Positions 27,612 to 35,869 of a DNA stretch of 64,000 nt are shown here, piece after piece (positions within the stretch are counted from its first letter, which is position 1; each line of letters begins with the position of its first letter). Source of the stretch: UBA117 sp049975245. GTDB taxonomy: Archaea; Methanobacteriota; Methanobacteria; Methanobacteriales; Methanobacteriaceae. The DNA lies in NCBI GenBank assembly GCA_049975245.1, contig JBNGDB010000008.1, forward strand, positions 34,740 through 98,739, written 5' to 3'. Below the pieces are notes generated by a model, which was not told the origin of the DNA, made no database searches, and saw only the letters and a program-made list of their open reading frames with translations. A program made the translations under genes and the position numbers.

Positions 27612-28190
27612 ATGGAAGAATATGCAATTATCCTTGATTACCTTCCTCTAGGTTATGTTAAGGAAGGTTTACCCTCTTTTAAGAGAAAACCTGTAGCGCA
27701 AGCTATAGGTAAGGAAGAATTTACCCTATTAGAACTTATACCTAAAGAAAATGTTGATCTGGATATACATGAAAAAGTTTACATTGGATCTGGAAAAAGG
27801 GATAAAATCGCCAGAGTGAACCGCAGACTTAAATATGACGATTTAACTTCCACAGCCAAAGTTGAACTAGATTATGTTATAGAAGAAATAATAAAAGCCA
27901 AAGAAGATAAATTCATTGAATTCTTTAATGAGGCCGGACCAATCAGTACTCGTTTACACCAGCTTGAGCTTTTACCCGGGATTGGGAAAAAACACATGTG
28001 GGATATATTAAACGCTAGGAAAGAGAAAAAATTTGACAATTTTGACGATATCAAGGCCCGAGTACCTATGCTCGCTGATCCAGTGAAACTACTGGCTAAG
28101 AGAATACTGCTAGAACTTGAAGCCACTCCTGAGAAAAAAGGAAAGCGAAAATACGTCTTGTTTACTCGCCCCCCAGCTCGACGAAGATAA
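27612..28190 (+). CDS. DUF655 RNA/DNA-binding protein
   Basis: A 192-residue archaeal protein of the DUF655 family. It has an N-terminal beta domain (AIILDYLPLGY, VYIGSGKRDKIARVNRRLKYDDLT) and a C-terminal helix-hairpin-helix region (LELLPGIGKKHMWDILNARKEK and a second hairpin, residues 115-180), ending in a basic RPPARRR tail. This suggests nucleic-acid binding; the exact role is unknown. Its constant place between rpo4 and ksgA points to transcription or ribosome biogenesis. GGTGATT-like box before the ATG. Confidence 0.93.
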   Translation: MEEYAIILDYLPLGYVKEGLPSFKRKPVAQAIGKEEFTLLELIPKENVDLDIHEKVYIGSGKRDKIARVNRRLKYDDLTSTAKVELDYVIEEIIKAKEDKFIEFFNEAGPISTRLHQLELLPGIGKKHMWDILNARKEKKFDNFDDIKARVPMLADPVKLLAKRILLELEATPEKKGKRKYVLFTRPPARRR

Positions 28191-28234
28191 ATTTTTTTTT
28201 TATTTATTAATTTTAATTTTAGGAGAAAAAAACC

Positions 28235-29095
28235 ATGTCTCTTCATAGGAGAGAACCAGGTGCTGTTTCTCTATCACAAGAGACCAAAAAAATTTTAAAA
28301 TCCCACGGAATTCATTTAAATCGTAGATTGGGCCAAAATTATTTAGTTGATGATTTCAAGAGGAATAAAATTCTTAATTTTGCAAATTTAAGTTCTGAAG
28401 ACACCATACTAGAAGTTGGGCCGGGTATTGGTACTTTGACTTTGCCTTTAGCCCGTCAAACCCGGAAAGTTGTGGCAATTGAACAGGATCAACGGATATG
28501 TAAAATATTGGAAGAGAGATTAGAAGAAGAAAAAATATATAATGTAGAATTAATCAATGCAGATGTTTTAAGTGTTGATTTACCTGATTTTAACAAAATT
28601 GTATCTAATCTTCCGTATCAAATTTCATCTCCCATTACTTTCAAGTTTTTAGAATATAATTTTGATTTGGCAATCTTAATGTATCAAAAAGAGTTTGCCC
28701 AGAGAATGCATGCACATCCTGGCAGTAAAAATTACTCAAGACTTTCAGTTATGCTGTATTTCATGGCTGATGTTGAATTTTTAGACCGTGTATCGGCCCA
28801 ATCTTTTATTCCTCCTCCTAAAGTGGAATCTGCTGTAGTTAAATTGATTCCTAAAGAAAATAAAATTGTTGATGATTTTTTTAAATCTGTTTGTCGGGCT
28901 TTGTTTCAGCACAGGCGAAAAAAAGCTCGAAAAGCTTTGAAAGAATCTTTTCATGAAATTGGAGATTTTAATAAAAACCAGGCCAAAGAAATTCTAAGTA
29001 AAATTAATAAAGAATTAGGAGAAGAGAGAGTGTTTAAACTAAGCCCTGAACAAATTTTAGAAATTTCTGATTTTCTGAAGGATATCTTAAATTAA
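28235..29095 (+). CDS. ksgA: 16S rRNA dimethyladenosine transferase KsgA
   Basis: KsgA dimethylates two adjacent adenosines near the 3' end of 16S rRNA during small-subunit assembly. The 286-residue enzyme has the LGQNYLVD N-terminal signature, SAM motif I LEVGPGIGTLT, the acidic motif AIEQDQRI, catalytic motif IV SNLPYQISSP, and a C-terminal helical domain. An AGGAG box precedes the ATG. In related methanogens hemK2 follows directly; here an accessory segment of 3.6 kb intervenes. Confidence 0.96.
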   Translation: MSLHRREPGAVSLSQETKKILKSHGIHLNRRLGQNYLVDDFKRNKILNFANLSSEDTILEVGPGIGTLTLPLARQTRKVVAIEQDQRICKILEERLEEEKIYNVELINADVLSVDLPDFNKIVSNLPYQISSPITFKFLEYNFDLAILMYQKEFAQRMHAHPGSKNYSRLSVMLYFMADVEFLDRVSAQSFIPPPKVESAVVKLIPKENKIVDDFFKSVCRALFQHRRKKARKALKESFHEIGDFNKNQAKEILSKINKELGEERVFKLSPEQILEISDFLKDILN

Positions 29096-29939
29096 AAATA
29101 AATTAATTAATTAAACTATTTTTTTTATTAATATTAACTATACTCTTTTAAATCAAGTTTTAGCGTAATATCTAAATATCGGTGCACTATTTTTTAGATT
29201 TTGTTTTTTTTTTAAGTGTTTTTTAAAACTATGCTAGTTCGTGTATTGTAATCTAAGTCAATTGGTGTTACATCAAGATAAAAGTCCATTTTTCACGTTT
29301 TTTAAGTGTTCAAGTTTTCATTAGTACGCTTTTGGTGATTTTAACTTATTTATCTGGTTTAAATCTTGATATGAATTCTGAAATTTGAGAATCATGGATG
29401 GTTTTTTTTATTTCGAATAATTTTTGCAACTTTTTATCTTTTTTTAGCTCTTTAATCACGAAATCAATAGTTTTATTGAATTAAATCGCTAAAATGAGAC
29501 TTTAATTGATAAAATCATTATATTAATGTTTTTAAAACCTTTCGAAGTTATTATTGTCCTGGATTTTCTAGAATCGAAAATTTTAAATTTTTTTCTAATC
29601 AGATATAGTTTGGGTCTTCTTTACTGTAATTTAAGTGTTGCTTCATTTTTTTGTTCAAATAAAAATATTAATCACTAATAAATAGTTTTAACGTTTAAAT
29701 CCCATTAACTTTCATTTAACAAAAATTAAAATGCATTTTTAGAAATAAACCATTCATTTACTCATAAAACATGTGCCCCCAAAATAAATCGATCTATACT
29801 GAAAAAATCTGGAAAAAATATTATTATTTATAAAAGAAGTAAATTTTAAAAATAAATGGTAATAGAGTTTTTCTTGTTAATTTATCAACAATTTAAAAAA
29901 AATTTATTTTATAGAATAACCAAATAAAAACTGAGAAAA
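29096..29939. other. gene-free region holding the transposase remnant
   Basis: About 840 bases without an intact gene between ksgA and the DUF6653-like gene. The left part holds the decayed transposase on the minus strand; the right part (29650-29939) is AT-rich with no recognised feature. It marks the left side of an accessory insertion. Confidence 0.6.
29150..29646 (-). pseudogene. decayed IS4-like (DDE) transposase
   Basis: On the minus strand, fragments in different frames read like a DDE transposase: an N-terminal MKQHLNYSKEDPNYI, then VIKELKKDKKLQKLFEIKKT (about 29459-29400) and SQISEFISRFKPDK, and finally DVTPIDLDYN (29274-29245), which resembles the first catalytic-Asp motif of IS4-type enzymes. 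Several in-frame stops and at least two frameshifts separate them, and no DDE second half is found. Terminal repeats were not recognised. The element identity is inferred from resemblance only. Confidence 0.55.
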
Positions 29940-30443
29940 ATGACTCTGGAAAAGAAAATGAGTTTAATATTTAAGCTTGATGAAGAAAACTGGATGAAAC
30001 ATGCAAATCCATGGAGTGTATGGAGCCGGAATACGGTTTTACCTGCTTTGGTTATTGCTTTTTGGAGCAGAATCTGGTTGGGCTGGTGGGCAGTGCTTCC
30101 TATCATTTTAGCTGTGATCTGGACCTACTTAAATCCAAGAATATTCTCCAAACCAGAATCAACTGATAATTGGGCTTCAAAAGCTGTTTTAGGTGAAAGA
30201 ATCTGGTCTAACCGAGATAAAATCTCTATACCGAACCATCATAAAAAAGCTCCCCGTATTTTAACTAATACTGCAGGAATAGGGGCCTTATTTGTAATCG
30301 TGGGTGTTTATATACTGGACATCTGGCCTCTTTTAGTGGGATTCTCTTTGGTTTACTGCTGCAAACTGTGGTTTTTGGATCGGATGGTCTGGCTTTTTGA
30401 GGATATGAAGGATCTGGAAGAGTATGGGAAGTGGTTGTATTAA
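29940..30443 (+). CDS. DUF6653-like membrane protein
   Basis: A 167-residue Trp-rich membrane protein with about three to four helices (residues 32-48, 50-66, 108-124, 126-142). The pattern NPWSVWSRNTVLPALVIAFW, NPRIFSKP, TDNWASKAVLGERIW and HHKKAP matches what I remember of the DUF6653 family, found in scattered archaea and bacteria. Function unknown. No clear ribosome-binding site is seen; an in-frame ATG at 29958 is an alternative start. It lies in the accessory segment between ksgA and hemK2. Confidence 0.65.
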   Translation: MTLEKKMSLIFKLDEENWMKHANPWSVWSRNTVLPALVIAFWSRIWLGWWAVLPIILAVIWTYLNPRIFSKPESTDNWASKAVLGERIWSNRDKISIPNHHKKAPRILTNTAGIGALFVIVGVYILDIWPLLVGFSLVYCCKLWFLDRMVWLFEDMKDLEEYGKWLY

Positions 30444-30846
30444 TACAATATTTAAAGTGCATCACATTAGAATTAGTTGGATTTATTTTTTTCAGAAAAA
30501 AACATTAAAAGAGGCTATAGAAAAATTATTCATTGAAAAACGTCCTGAAATAGCAGCGATTTTTAATAAATTAGTTCAAGTCCAGAATATATACTAGTTT
30601 TAGATGCTAAAACCAAACTGGTTAACATTTCTATCAAAAACGCTACAGTACCGTAAATGGGGTTAAAATGCACACAACCCTGGCTCGAAAAATTGGTGCC
30701 AGGCTTTATGAAGTTAAAGGAGCAGTTGTCTTAAATTTGCATCTTCAAGTTTGAATTGTGTATTAGAATTCTTAATGCAGCTTTAGAAGGATATGAAAGT
30801 GATTATTTATCACTCCAATTAAAATAAGAATAATGGAAGTTATGAA
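30444..30846. other. probable decayed coding sequence
   Basis: About 400 bases without an intact ORF. Short protein-like fragments occur in successive plus-strand frames (for example KEAIEKLFIEKRPEIAAIF at about 30505-30561, LVLDAKTKLVNISIKNATV at about 30595-30651, and TTLARKIGARLYEVKGAVV at about 30673-30729), each ended by stops. This looks like a broken gene, but no family was recognised. Confidence 0.35.
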
Positions 30847-31515
30847 ATGGATCAACGCCACCAAGAATATATAGATTATTATAAATCTCGAATGATAAAA
30901 TATGAAAAAAATCCCCTCTATAAAAATTCTTTTGAAACAGAAAAAGCATTATATGAAGCAATTACTAGTTCTAAAGATCTGGAAGAATTTGGACATAAAG
31001 TTGAAGAAGGTAATCTGGCTGTGAAAAATGCCATCGCCCTTGTTAAAGATCAGGAAAAAGCTAGGGAAAATCAGTTCAAAGAAATGAAAGAATATGTTCG
31101 ATTAAAAGCTCCTCAAAAAATATTGGAAATCATAGATTCGGTCCAATCAGACATGGAATTAGTGGAAAAGATTTCAGAAATTGAAGCTAAAGTTAATATT
31201 GAGATTAGCCTTGATTTAATGACTGACTATTTTTACAATGATTTTTCAATCCTAGAAGAAATAGAAGTTTATAGCTCAGCAGAAGTACCTGAAAAATGGC
31301 ATGAAGACCTAAATAATAGATATCCTCAAGAAATGATTTCTTTAGGACGTGAAAGCTGGATAAAAGATGTTTTACCAAGTGTAATTGACTGGGATCCTAA
31401 CTGGAAATTTGATTTTGACTTGATCTGGCAAGAAAGGCATCGAAGATTAATACCAATAAAAGATGAAATTGTGAATAGAAGGGTGGAACAATTCAAAGAA
31501 TATAGGGGGCTTTAA
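30847..31515 (+). CDS. hypothetical protein, first of a paralogous pair
   Basis: A 222-residue soluble, largely helical, acidic protein that I do not recognise. Residues 53-63 (EEGNLAVKNAI) resemble residues 149-159 of the next protein (LEGNMVVRDAI), suggesting the two share a domain. The second half is rich in Trp and aromatic residues (PEKWHEDLNNRYP, VIDWDPNWKFDFDLIWQE). The stop codon directly abuts the ATG of the next gene, so they form an operon. The ATG follows GGAAG. It lies beside transposon debris. Confidence 0.7.
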   Translation: MDQRHQEYIDYYKSRMIKYEKNPLYKNSFETEKALYEAITSSKDLEEFGHKVEEGNLAVKNAIALVKDQEKARENQFKEMKEYVRLKAPQKILEIIDSVQSDMELVEKISEIEAKVNIEISLDLMTDYFYNDFSILEEIEVYSSAEVPEKWHEDLNNRYPQEMISLGRESWIKDVLPSVIDWDPNWKFDFDLIWQERHRRLIPIKDEIVNRRVEQFKEYRGL

Positions 31516-32652
31516 ATGCCTATAGACAAAAATATTGTAGATTCTATTCTTGATACTTATCGCAACATGTTAAAAGAAGTGGAAGGAAAAGCCGTTGGGG
31601 AGTCATACGAAAAGATGAAAGAAACTCTCCAGAGAATGGAATCTCTGGCTTTGGAAATGGATGATCTGGCTGCCTATACCGCAAAACTAACCACTGAGAA
31701 CCTATTTGTTGAATTTAGCAATGCATACTCTAATGTGGTATCTTCAATGGTGAAAGATGAATATTCAAAGGGGGGAGGCGATGATTTTCTACTTCAAAAA
31801 ACGCTGCAATCTTATGAAAATGCAATTAATACTTTAAAAGAAAATCCTGGTTCTGAAAAACTTATAGAACCAATTAAAGAATTGATTGATCTGGGTAATT
31901 CCGGTGTTTCATACCCTGTTTTTTTAAGAATTTCCGAGGAAAAAGGATTAAACAAGGCCCTGGAAGGAAATATGGTTGTAAGGGATGCTATTCTTCAGGA
32001 TGTGGAATTTGCTAAATTCATGCATTTACCTGTGGAGATTGAAATGCATCAAGAAATATTAGAGAAATTTGATTATTTATCATCTAAATCTGTCTTTGGA
32101 GTTCCAGATAGTTTTGAATTTAATTTAAAACGTCAAAAAATTGAATGGGAGTATAAACCATTGATTAATAAATGGCATATGATAATAAGAGTTTGGGAAA
32201 AAATGTTGGAAAATGTATACGACTGGCTTGATTCATATGGGAATTTTGCTCCGCATGATGATCGCTGGTTAGACATGCGCGGAGAGAGTTTCACCAGGGA
32301 AAATATTATAAGAACAAAGGAATGTAATCCAGGGATATTTCAAGCAAGGGAAAAACTGTTTTATGATTATTTTAAATTGAAATGGGAAGATATTTTTGAA
32401 CATGAATCATTTCTAAATGAATATAATGCCCGGCGAGTATGGTATTCAGATGAAACTTTAGAGTTGATTAAAAAGGCATACTCATATTGTAAACCTTTTC
32501 AAAACCCTCCTGAAGATTTAATAAAAAAGGCTGAGGAAATATACGCAGGTAAAAGATATAAACGCCCAGATGCATTTCAACTATCAAAAAAAGATAAAAA
32601 AAGATTTATAAGAATGTTTGGCGAAGAAAAATATAAAGAAATGTTAAAATAA
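31516..32652 (+). CDS. hypothetical protein, second of a paralogous pair
   Basis: A 378-residue protein of unrecognised family, predicted soluble. Residues 1-125 are mainly helical and coiled-coil-like; the middle carries the motif shared with its neighbour (LEGNMVVRDAI, residues 149-159); residues 205-300 are rich in Trp (KWHMIIRVWEKML, YDWLDSYGNF, DDRWLDMRGESF); the C-terminus is basic (SKKDKKRFIRMFGEEKYKEM). It starts right at the stop of the preceding gene. No nuclease, ATPase or toxin motif was identified. Confidence 0.7.
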   Translation: MPIDKNIVDSILDTYRNMLKEVEGKAVGESYEKMKETLQRMESLALEMDDLAAYTAKLTTENLFVEFSNAYSNVVSSMVKDEYSKGGGDDFLLQKTLQSYENAINTLKENPGSEKLIEPIKELIDLGNSGVSYPVFLRISEEKGLNKALEGNMVVRDAILQDVEFAKFMHLPVEIEMHQEILEKFDYLSSKSVFGVPDSFEFNLKRQKIEWEYKPLINKWHMIIRVWEKMLENVYDWLDSYGNFAPHDDRWLDMRGESFTRENIIRTKECNPGIFQAREKLFYDYFKLKWEDIFEHESFLNEYNARRVWYSDETLELIKKAYSYCKPFQNPPEDLIKKAEEIYAGKRYKRPDAFQLSKKDKKRFIRMFGEEKYKEMLK

Positions 32653-32714
32653 AAGTTTGTATTTAAATTCCCTTATTATAAATTTTTTAGAAAATACTGG
32701 TTCTTGATGCTGCT

Positions 32715-33314
32715 ATGATTAAATACAAGAATTTAAAAGTTAAAACCTGTAAAAATGTTTACATACCCGCTGAAGACACTTTTCTACTAGCTGATAATCT
32801 GAAGATCAATAAAGGAGATAATGTTCTAGAGATCGGTACAGGGACGGGGCTTGTTGCTTTAGAAGCCTCTCAAAACGCCATTAAAGTAGTGGCCACTGAT
32901 ATTAATAGTTATGCAGTAGATTGTGCCCGAGAAAATGTTATCCTTAACTCAAAAGATAACATTGTGATTAAATTAGGAAATCTATTCCAACCTATTCAAA
33001 ATGAAAAGTTTGACCTAATTTTATTTAACACACCATATCTACCCACCCATGAAGATGAAAAAATTGATGAAGAATTAAATGCTGCGTGGGATGGTGGTGC
33101 AGATGGACGGGAAACCATAGATGTCTTTTTAAATGAGGTAAAGGATCATCTAAATTGGGGAGGTCGGGTACAGTTAGTGCAATCTTCACTTTCAAATACA
33201 GAAAAAACTATTAAAAAACTGGAAAAAAATGGATTTAAAACAGAGATAACCGCTTCTGAAAGATTTTTCTTTGAAAAGATTATGGTAATTACCGCTTTTA
33301 TAAAAAAAATTTAA
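32715..33314 (+). CDS. HemK2/Mtq2-like methyltransferase
   Basis: A 199-residue class I methyltransferase of the HemK2 group. It has the PAEDTFLLADNL N-terminal signature, motif I VLEIGTGTG, ATDINSYAV, and motif IV FNTPYLPT, a variant of NPPY that binds the glutamine amide. Eukaryotic relatives methylate release factor eRF1 in its GGQ loop; aRF1 is the probable substrate here. It normally follows ksgA in this gene cluster but is displaced by the accessory insert. Confidence 0.87.
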   Translation: MIKYKNLKVKTCKNVYIPAEDTFLLADNLKINKGDNVLEIGTGTGLVALEASQNAIKVVATDINSYAVDCARENVILNSKDNIVIKLGNLFQPIQNEKFDLILFNTPYLPTHEDEKIDEELNAAWDGGADGRETIDVFLNEVKDHLNWGGRVQLVQSSLSNTEKTIKKLEKNGFKTEITASERFFFEKIMVITAFIKKI

Positions 33315-33447
33315 ATAAAGCATTTATCCACAATTAAAAGATATTAAAACTATTTAAAACATTTAATAGAAAAATTTTATTAGATATTTGATAAGGATAA
33401 TTATTTTTTTAAATCCCCAATATTTTAATTTTAGGGATAACATATTA

Positions 33448-34848
33448 TTACGAAATAACATCTTCAAATATGTCTAAAGCATTATCCAATTGTTCATCCG
33501 GAATTGTGAAGGGAGGGATAACTCTTAACATGGAGAGATATCTGCCTTGACCGCCCCCCATAGTTATAACTCCTCTTTGAAAGAGTTCTGTTTTTATTTC
33601 ATCCTTGTACTGAACTAATGGCTCATTTTTAGACTTACGGAAATCAACCGCTCTTAGAAGACCCCAACCCCTTGCCTGGTATACGTATTCAAGATCTCTC
33701 CATTCTTCAAATCTTTTTTCAATAATATCAGACATATAATTGACTCTATCTAACAGTTTATACTTTTTTAGAAAGTCTATAGCTGCCATGTTACCGGCCA
33801 GTGAAATTGGTGCTCCACCATATGTTGAACCATGGTAAGCAGGTAATTCCTCCATTATCTCATCTTTAATAATTGCAGCGCTTAATGGTGCTATTCCACC
33901 GCCAAAAGATTTTGCAGAAGTAAATATATCTGGTTCCACACCATAGTATTCATGAACCCACATTTTGCCACTGCGACCCATGCCCGACTGTACTTCATCA
34001 AAGATAAGTACTATACCATTATCTTCCGATATCTCCCGGATCGACTTTATAAACTCTTCATGGGCAGGATGCATTAACCCCCCTGTGGTATAAGGTTCCA
34101 AAATAAATGCAGCAACTTCTTCAGGATTTACTTGGTATGATAATACTCTGTCTTTTAGCATGTGTTCGATACAGTATCCACCACAGTCATCTGGATCATC
34201 GCAAAACATGCAGTTAGGACAGTTAGCCCCTTCAGTGAAATAAATATTTGCAGATCTTAGACTTCTAAATGTTTCAGAATCACTTGCTTTTTGGGCCATG
34301 CAAGATAATGAACCCATAGTACGGCCAAAAAAACCTCCCATAAAAGATACGACGGAATCCCTACCAGTATAACTAACAGCTGTTTTAATTGCCGCCTCAT
34401 TAGCTTCAGTGCCGTCGCAAGCATAGTGTACTCTATATAAATCTCCTTTAGGGATTGTATCTAAAATTTTTTTACTAGTATCTATCATAAGGGGTAGATT
34501 ATAATCATTGGAGGGGAATATTCCAACGGTACCATATTCTTCCATAATTTTAACAGAATTTTCCCAGATTTCTGGGTTATTATATCCAAAATTCATGGTA
34601 GAGATGCCAGCATTAATATCGATGTATACATTGTCATCAACATCCTGAATCAGTGAATTAGATACTTTTTTAACTGTTAAAGGCAGATCCCAACCATCAA
34701 TTAATTCACATCTTTTTCCAGCCCAGCAAGAAGTGATGTATTTTTTAGCTTTGATAATATAATCAGCCGATACTGGACCTGGAGGATTTTTTTTAATATA
34801 AGGAACTCCATTTTCTTCTAATTCTTCTGACCATTTTGGTATTTCCAT
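33448..34848 (-). CDS. class III PLP aminotransferase with Cys-rich loop
   Basis: A 466-residue PLP enzyme of the acetylornithine/4-aminobutyrate aminotransferase family. The PLP lysine is K313 (SAKSFGGG), preceded by IFDEVQSGMGRSG with the cofactor aspartate. A loop at residues 210-226 carries five cysteines (C210, C213, C216, C222, C226), resembling the Cys-bearing loop in archaeal class III aminotransferases and amino-acid racemases. Substrate is uncertain. It follows dapF and lysA on the same strand, so a role in lysine or related amino-acid metabolism is possible. A GGGGGAAT box precedes the ATG. Confidence 0.82.
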   Translation of the reverse strand: MEIPKWSEELEENGVPYIKKNPPGPVSADYIIKAKKYITSCWAGKRCELIDGWDLPLTVKKVSNSLIQDVDDNVYIDINAGISTMNFGYNNPEIWENSVKIMEEYGTVGIFPSNDYNLPLMIDTSKKILDTIPKGDLYRVHYACDGTEANEAAIKTAVSYTGRDSVVSFMGGFFGRTMGSLSCMAQKASDSETFRSLRSANIYFTEGANCPNCMFCDDPDDCGGYCIEHMLKDRVLSYQVNPEEVAAFILEPYTTGGLMHPAHEEFIKSIREISEDNGIVLIFDEVQSGMGRSGKMWVHEYYGVEPDIFTSAKSFGGGIAPLSAAIIKDEIMEELPAYHGSTYGGAPISLAGNMAAIDFLKKYKLLDRVNYMSDIIEKRFEEWRDLEYVYQARGWGLLRAVDFRKSKNEPLVQYKDEIKTELFQRGVITMGGGQGRYLSMLRVIPPFTIPDEQLDNALDIFEDVIS

Positions 34849-34925
34849 CAGATTCCCCCATTATCTCTATCCAACAATAAATTGAACTATTTAAGAATAA
34901 TTCTTAATTATTATTTTCTTTAAAT

Positions 34926-35804
34926 TTAGATAGTTACCTCAATAACTCCTTCAAAAACAAGTTCTGCGTTTCCTTCCATATAAGCCCCTAAACCGTCATC
35001 CTTTCCATATACCTCTATTTTAAGGTCGCCACCAGGAAGGTGAACTAAAACATGATTTTCAAGTTTTCCAAGCTTATAACCTGCGATAACACAAGCTGTG
35101 GCCCCTGTTCCACAAGCCATAGTCACTCCTGCACCACGCTCCCAAGTTATCATTATAATTTCATTTTTATTTATTATACCAACAAAATGAGCGTTTATTC
35201 TCTGCGGAAATATTTCATGGTATTCGATTAAGGGACCCAAAACTTTTAAATCCACGGTTTCCAAGTCCTCTGTAAAGGTTACGGTATGGGGGTTTCCCAC
35301 GCTTAATGCTGTTAAATTTATGCTGTTCTCATTTATTATGAACTCTTGTTCTAAACATTCTTCATCCTCAAAGATCATCGGGATATTTTCGGTTTTAAAA
35401 ATTGCTTCTCCCATATCTACCTTAGAAGATATCACTTTTCTACCGCTAATTTCATTTTCTACCAATTTAATGCCTGCCATAGTTTCGACTTTAATCCTTT
35501 CCTTGAGATTTATTCCATTTTCGTATACGAATTTAGCAAAACATCTAATACCATTTCCACACATCTCTGCTTCGCTGCCGTCAGCATTATATATTCTAAA
35601 TCTTATATCTGCTTCTTCAAGCTTAGCTGGAGCAACAAAGATTACGCCATCAGCACCTATAGAAAAACCTCTTTTACATATTTTTTCCACTAAAGAAGGC
35701 TTTTTTTCCTCAGTTATTATTTCTTCTTCAGTTTCGTCAATAACTATGTAATCGTTTCCCAGCCCTTGCATTTTTGAGAATAATATGAATTTTTTTTCGC
35801 TCAT
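34926..35804 (-). CDS. dapF: diaminopimelate epimerase
   Basis: Converts LL- to meso-diaminopimelate in lysine biosynthesis. The 292-residue enzyme has both catalytic cysteines, C82 (EMCGNGIRC) and C231 (MACGTGATAC), and the FSKMQGLGNDYIVID N-terminus. An AGAGGTAT box precedes the ATG. It lies 65 bases downstream of lysA, which uses its product, and upstream of the class III aminotransferase. Confidence 0.97.
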   Translation of the reverse strand: MSEKKFILFSKMQGLGNDYIVIDETEEEIITEEKKPSLVEKICKRGFSIGADGVIFVAPAKLEEADIRFRIYNADGSEAEMCGNGIRCFAKFVYENGINLKERIKVETMAGIKLVENEISGRKVISSKVDMGEAIFKTENIPMIFEDEECLEQEFIINENSINLTALSVGNPHTVTFTEDLETVDLKVLGPLIEYHEIFPQRINAHFVGIINKNEIIMITWERGAGVTMACGTGATACVIAGYKLGKLENHVLVHLPGGDLKIEVYGKDDGLGAYMEGNAELVFEGVIEVTI

Positions 35805-35869
35805 CTAATACCTCTTAAGTAATATACACTAATATTTAAAAAAATTAAAGGTAAAAATTAAAGGGAGTT

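Noticed and set aside
33448..34848. Calling the class III aminotransferase a second argD or a DAP aminotransferase
   Set aside because: Sequence shows only the family; a true argD lies at 40.2-41.4 kb, and the known methanogen DAP aminotransferase (DapL) belongs to a different PLP fold class.
35320..35751. Plus-strand ORF of 143 codons inside dapF
   Set aside because: Shadow of dapF; no ribosome-binding site and no recognised domain.
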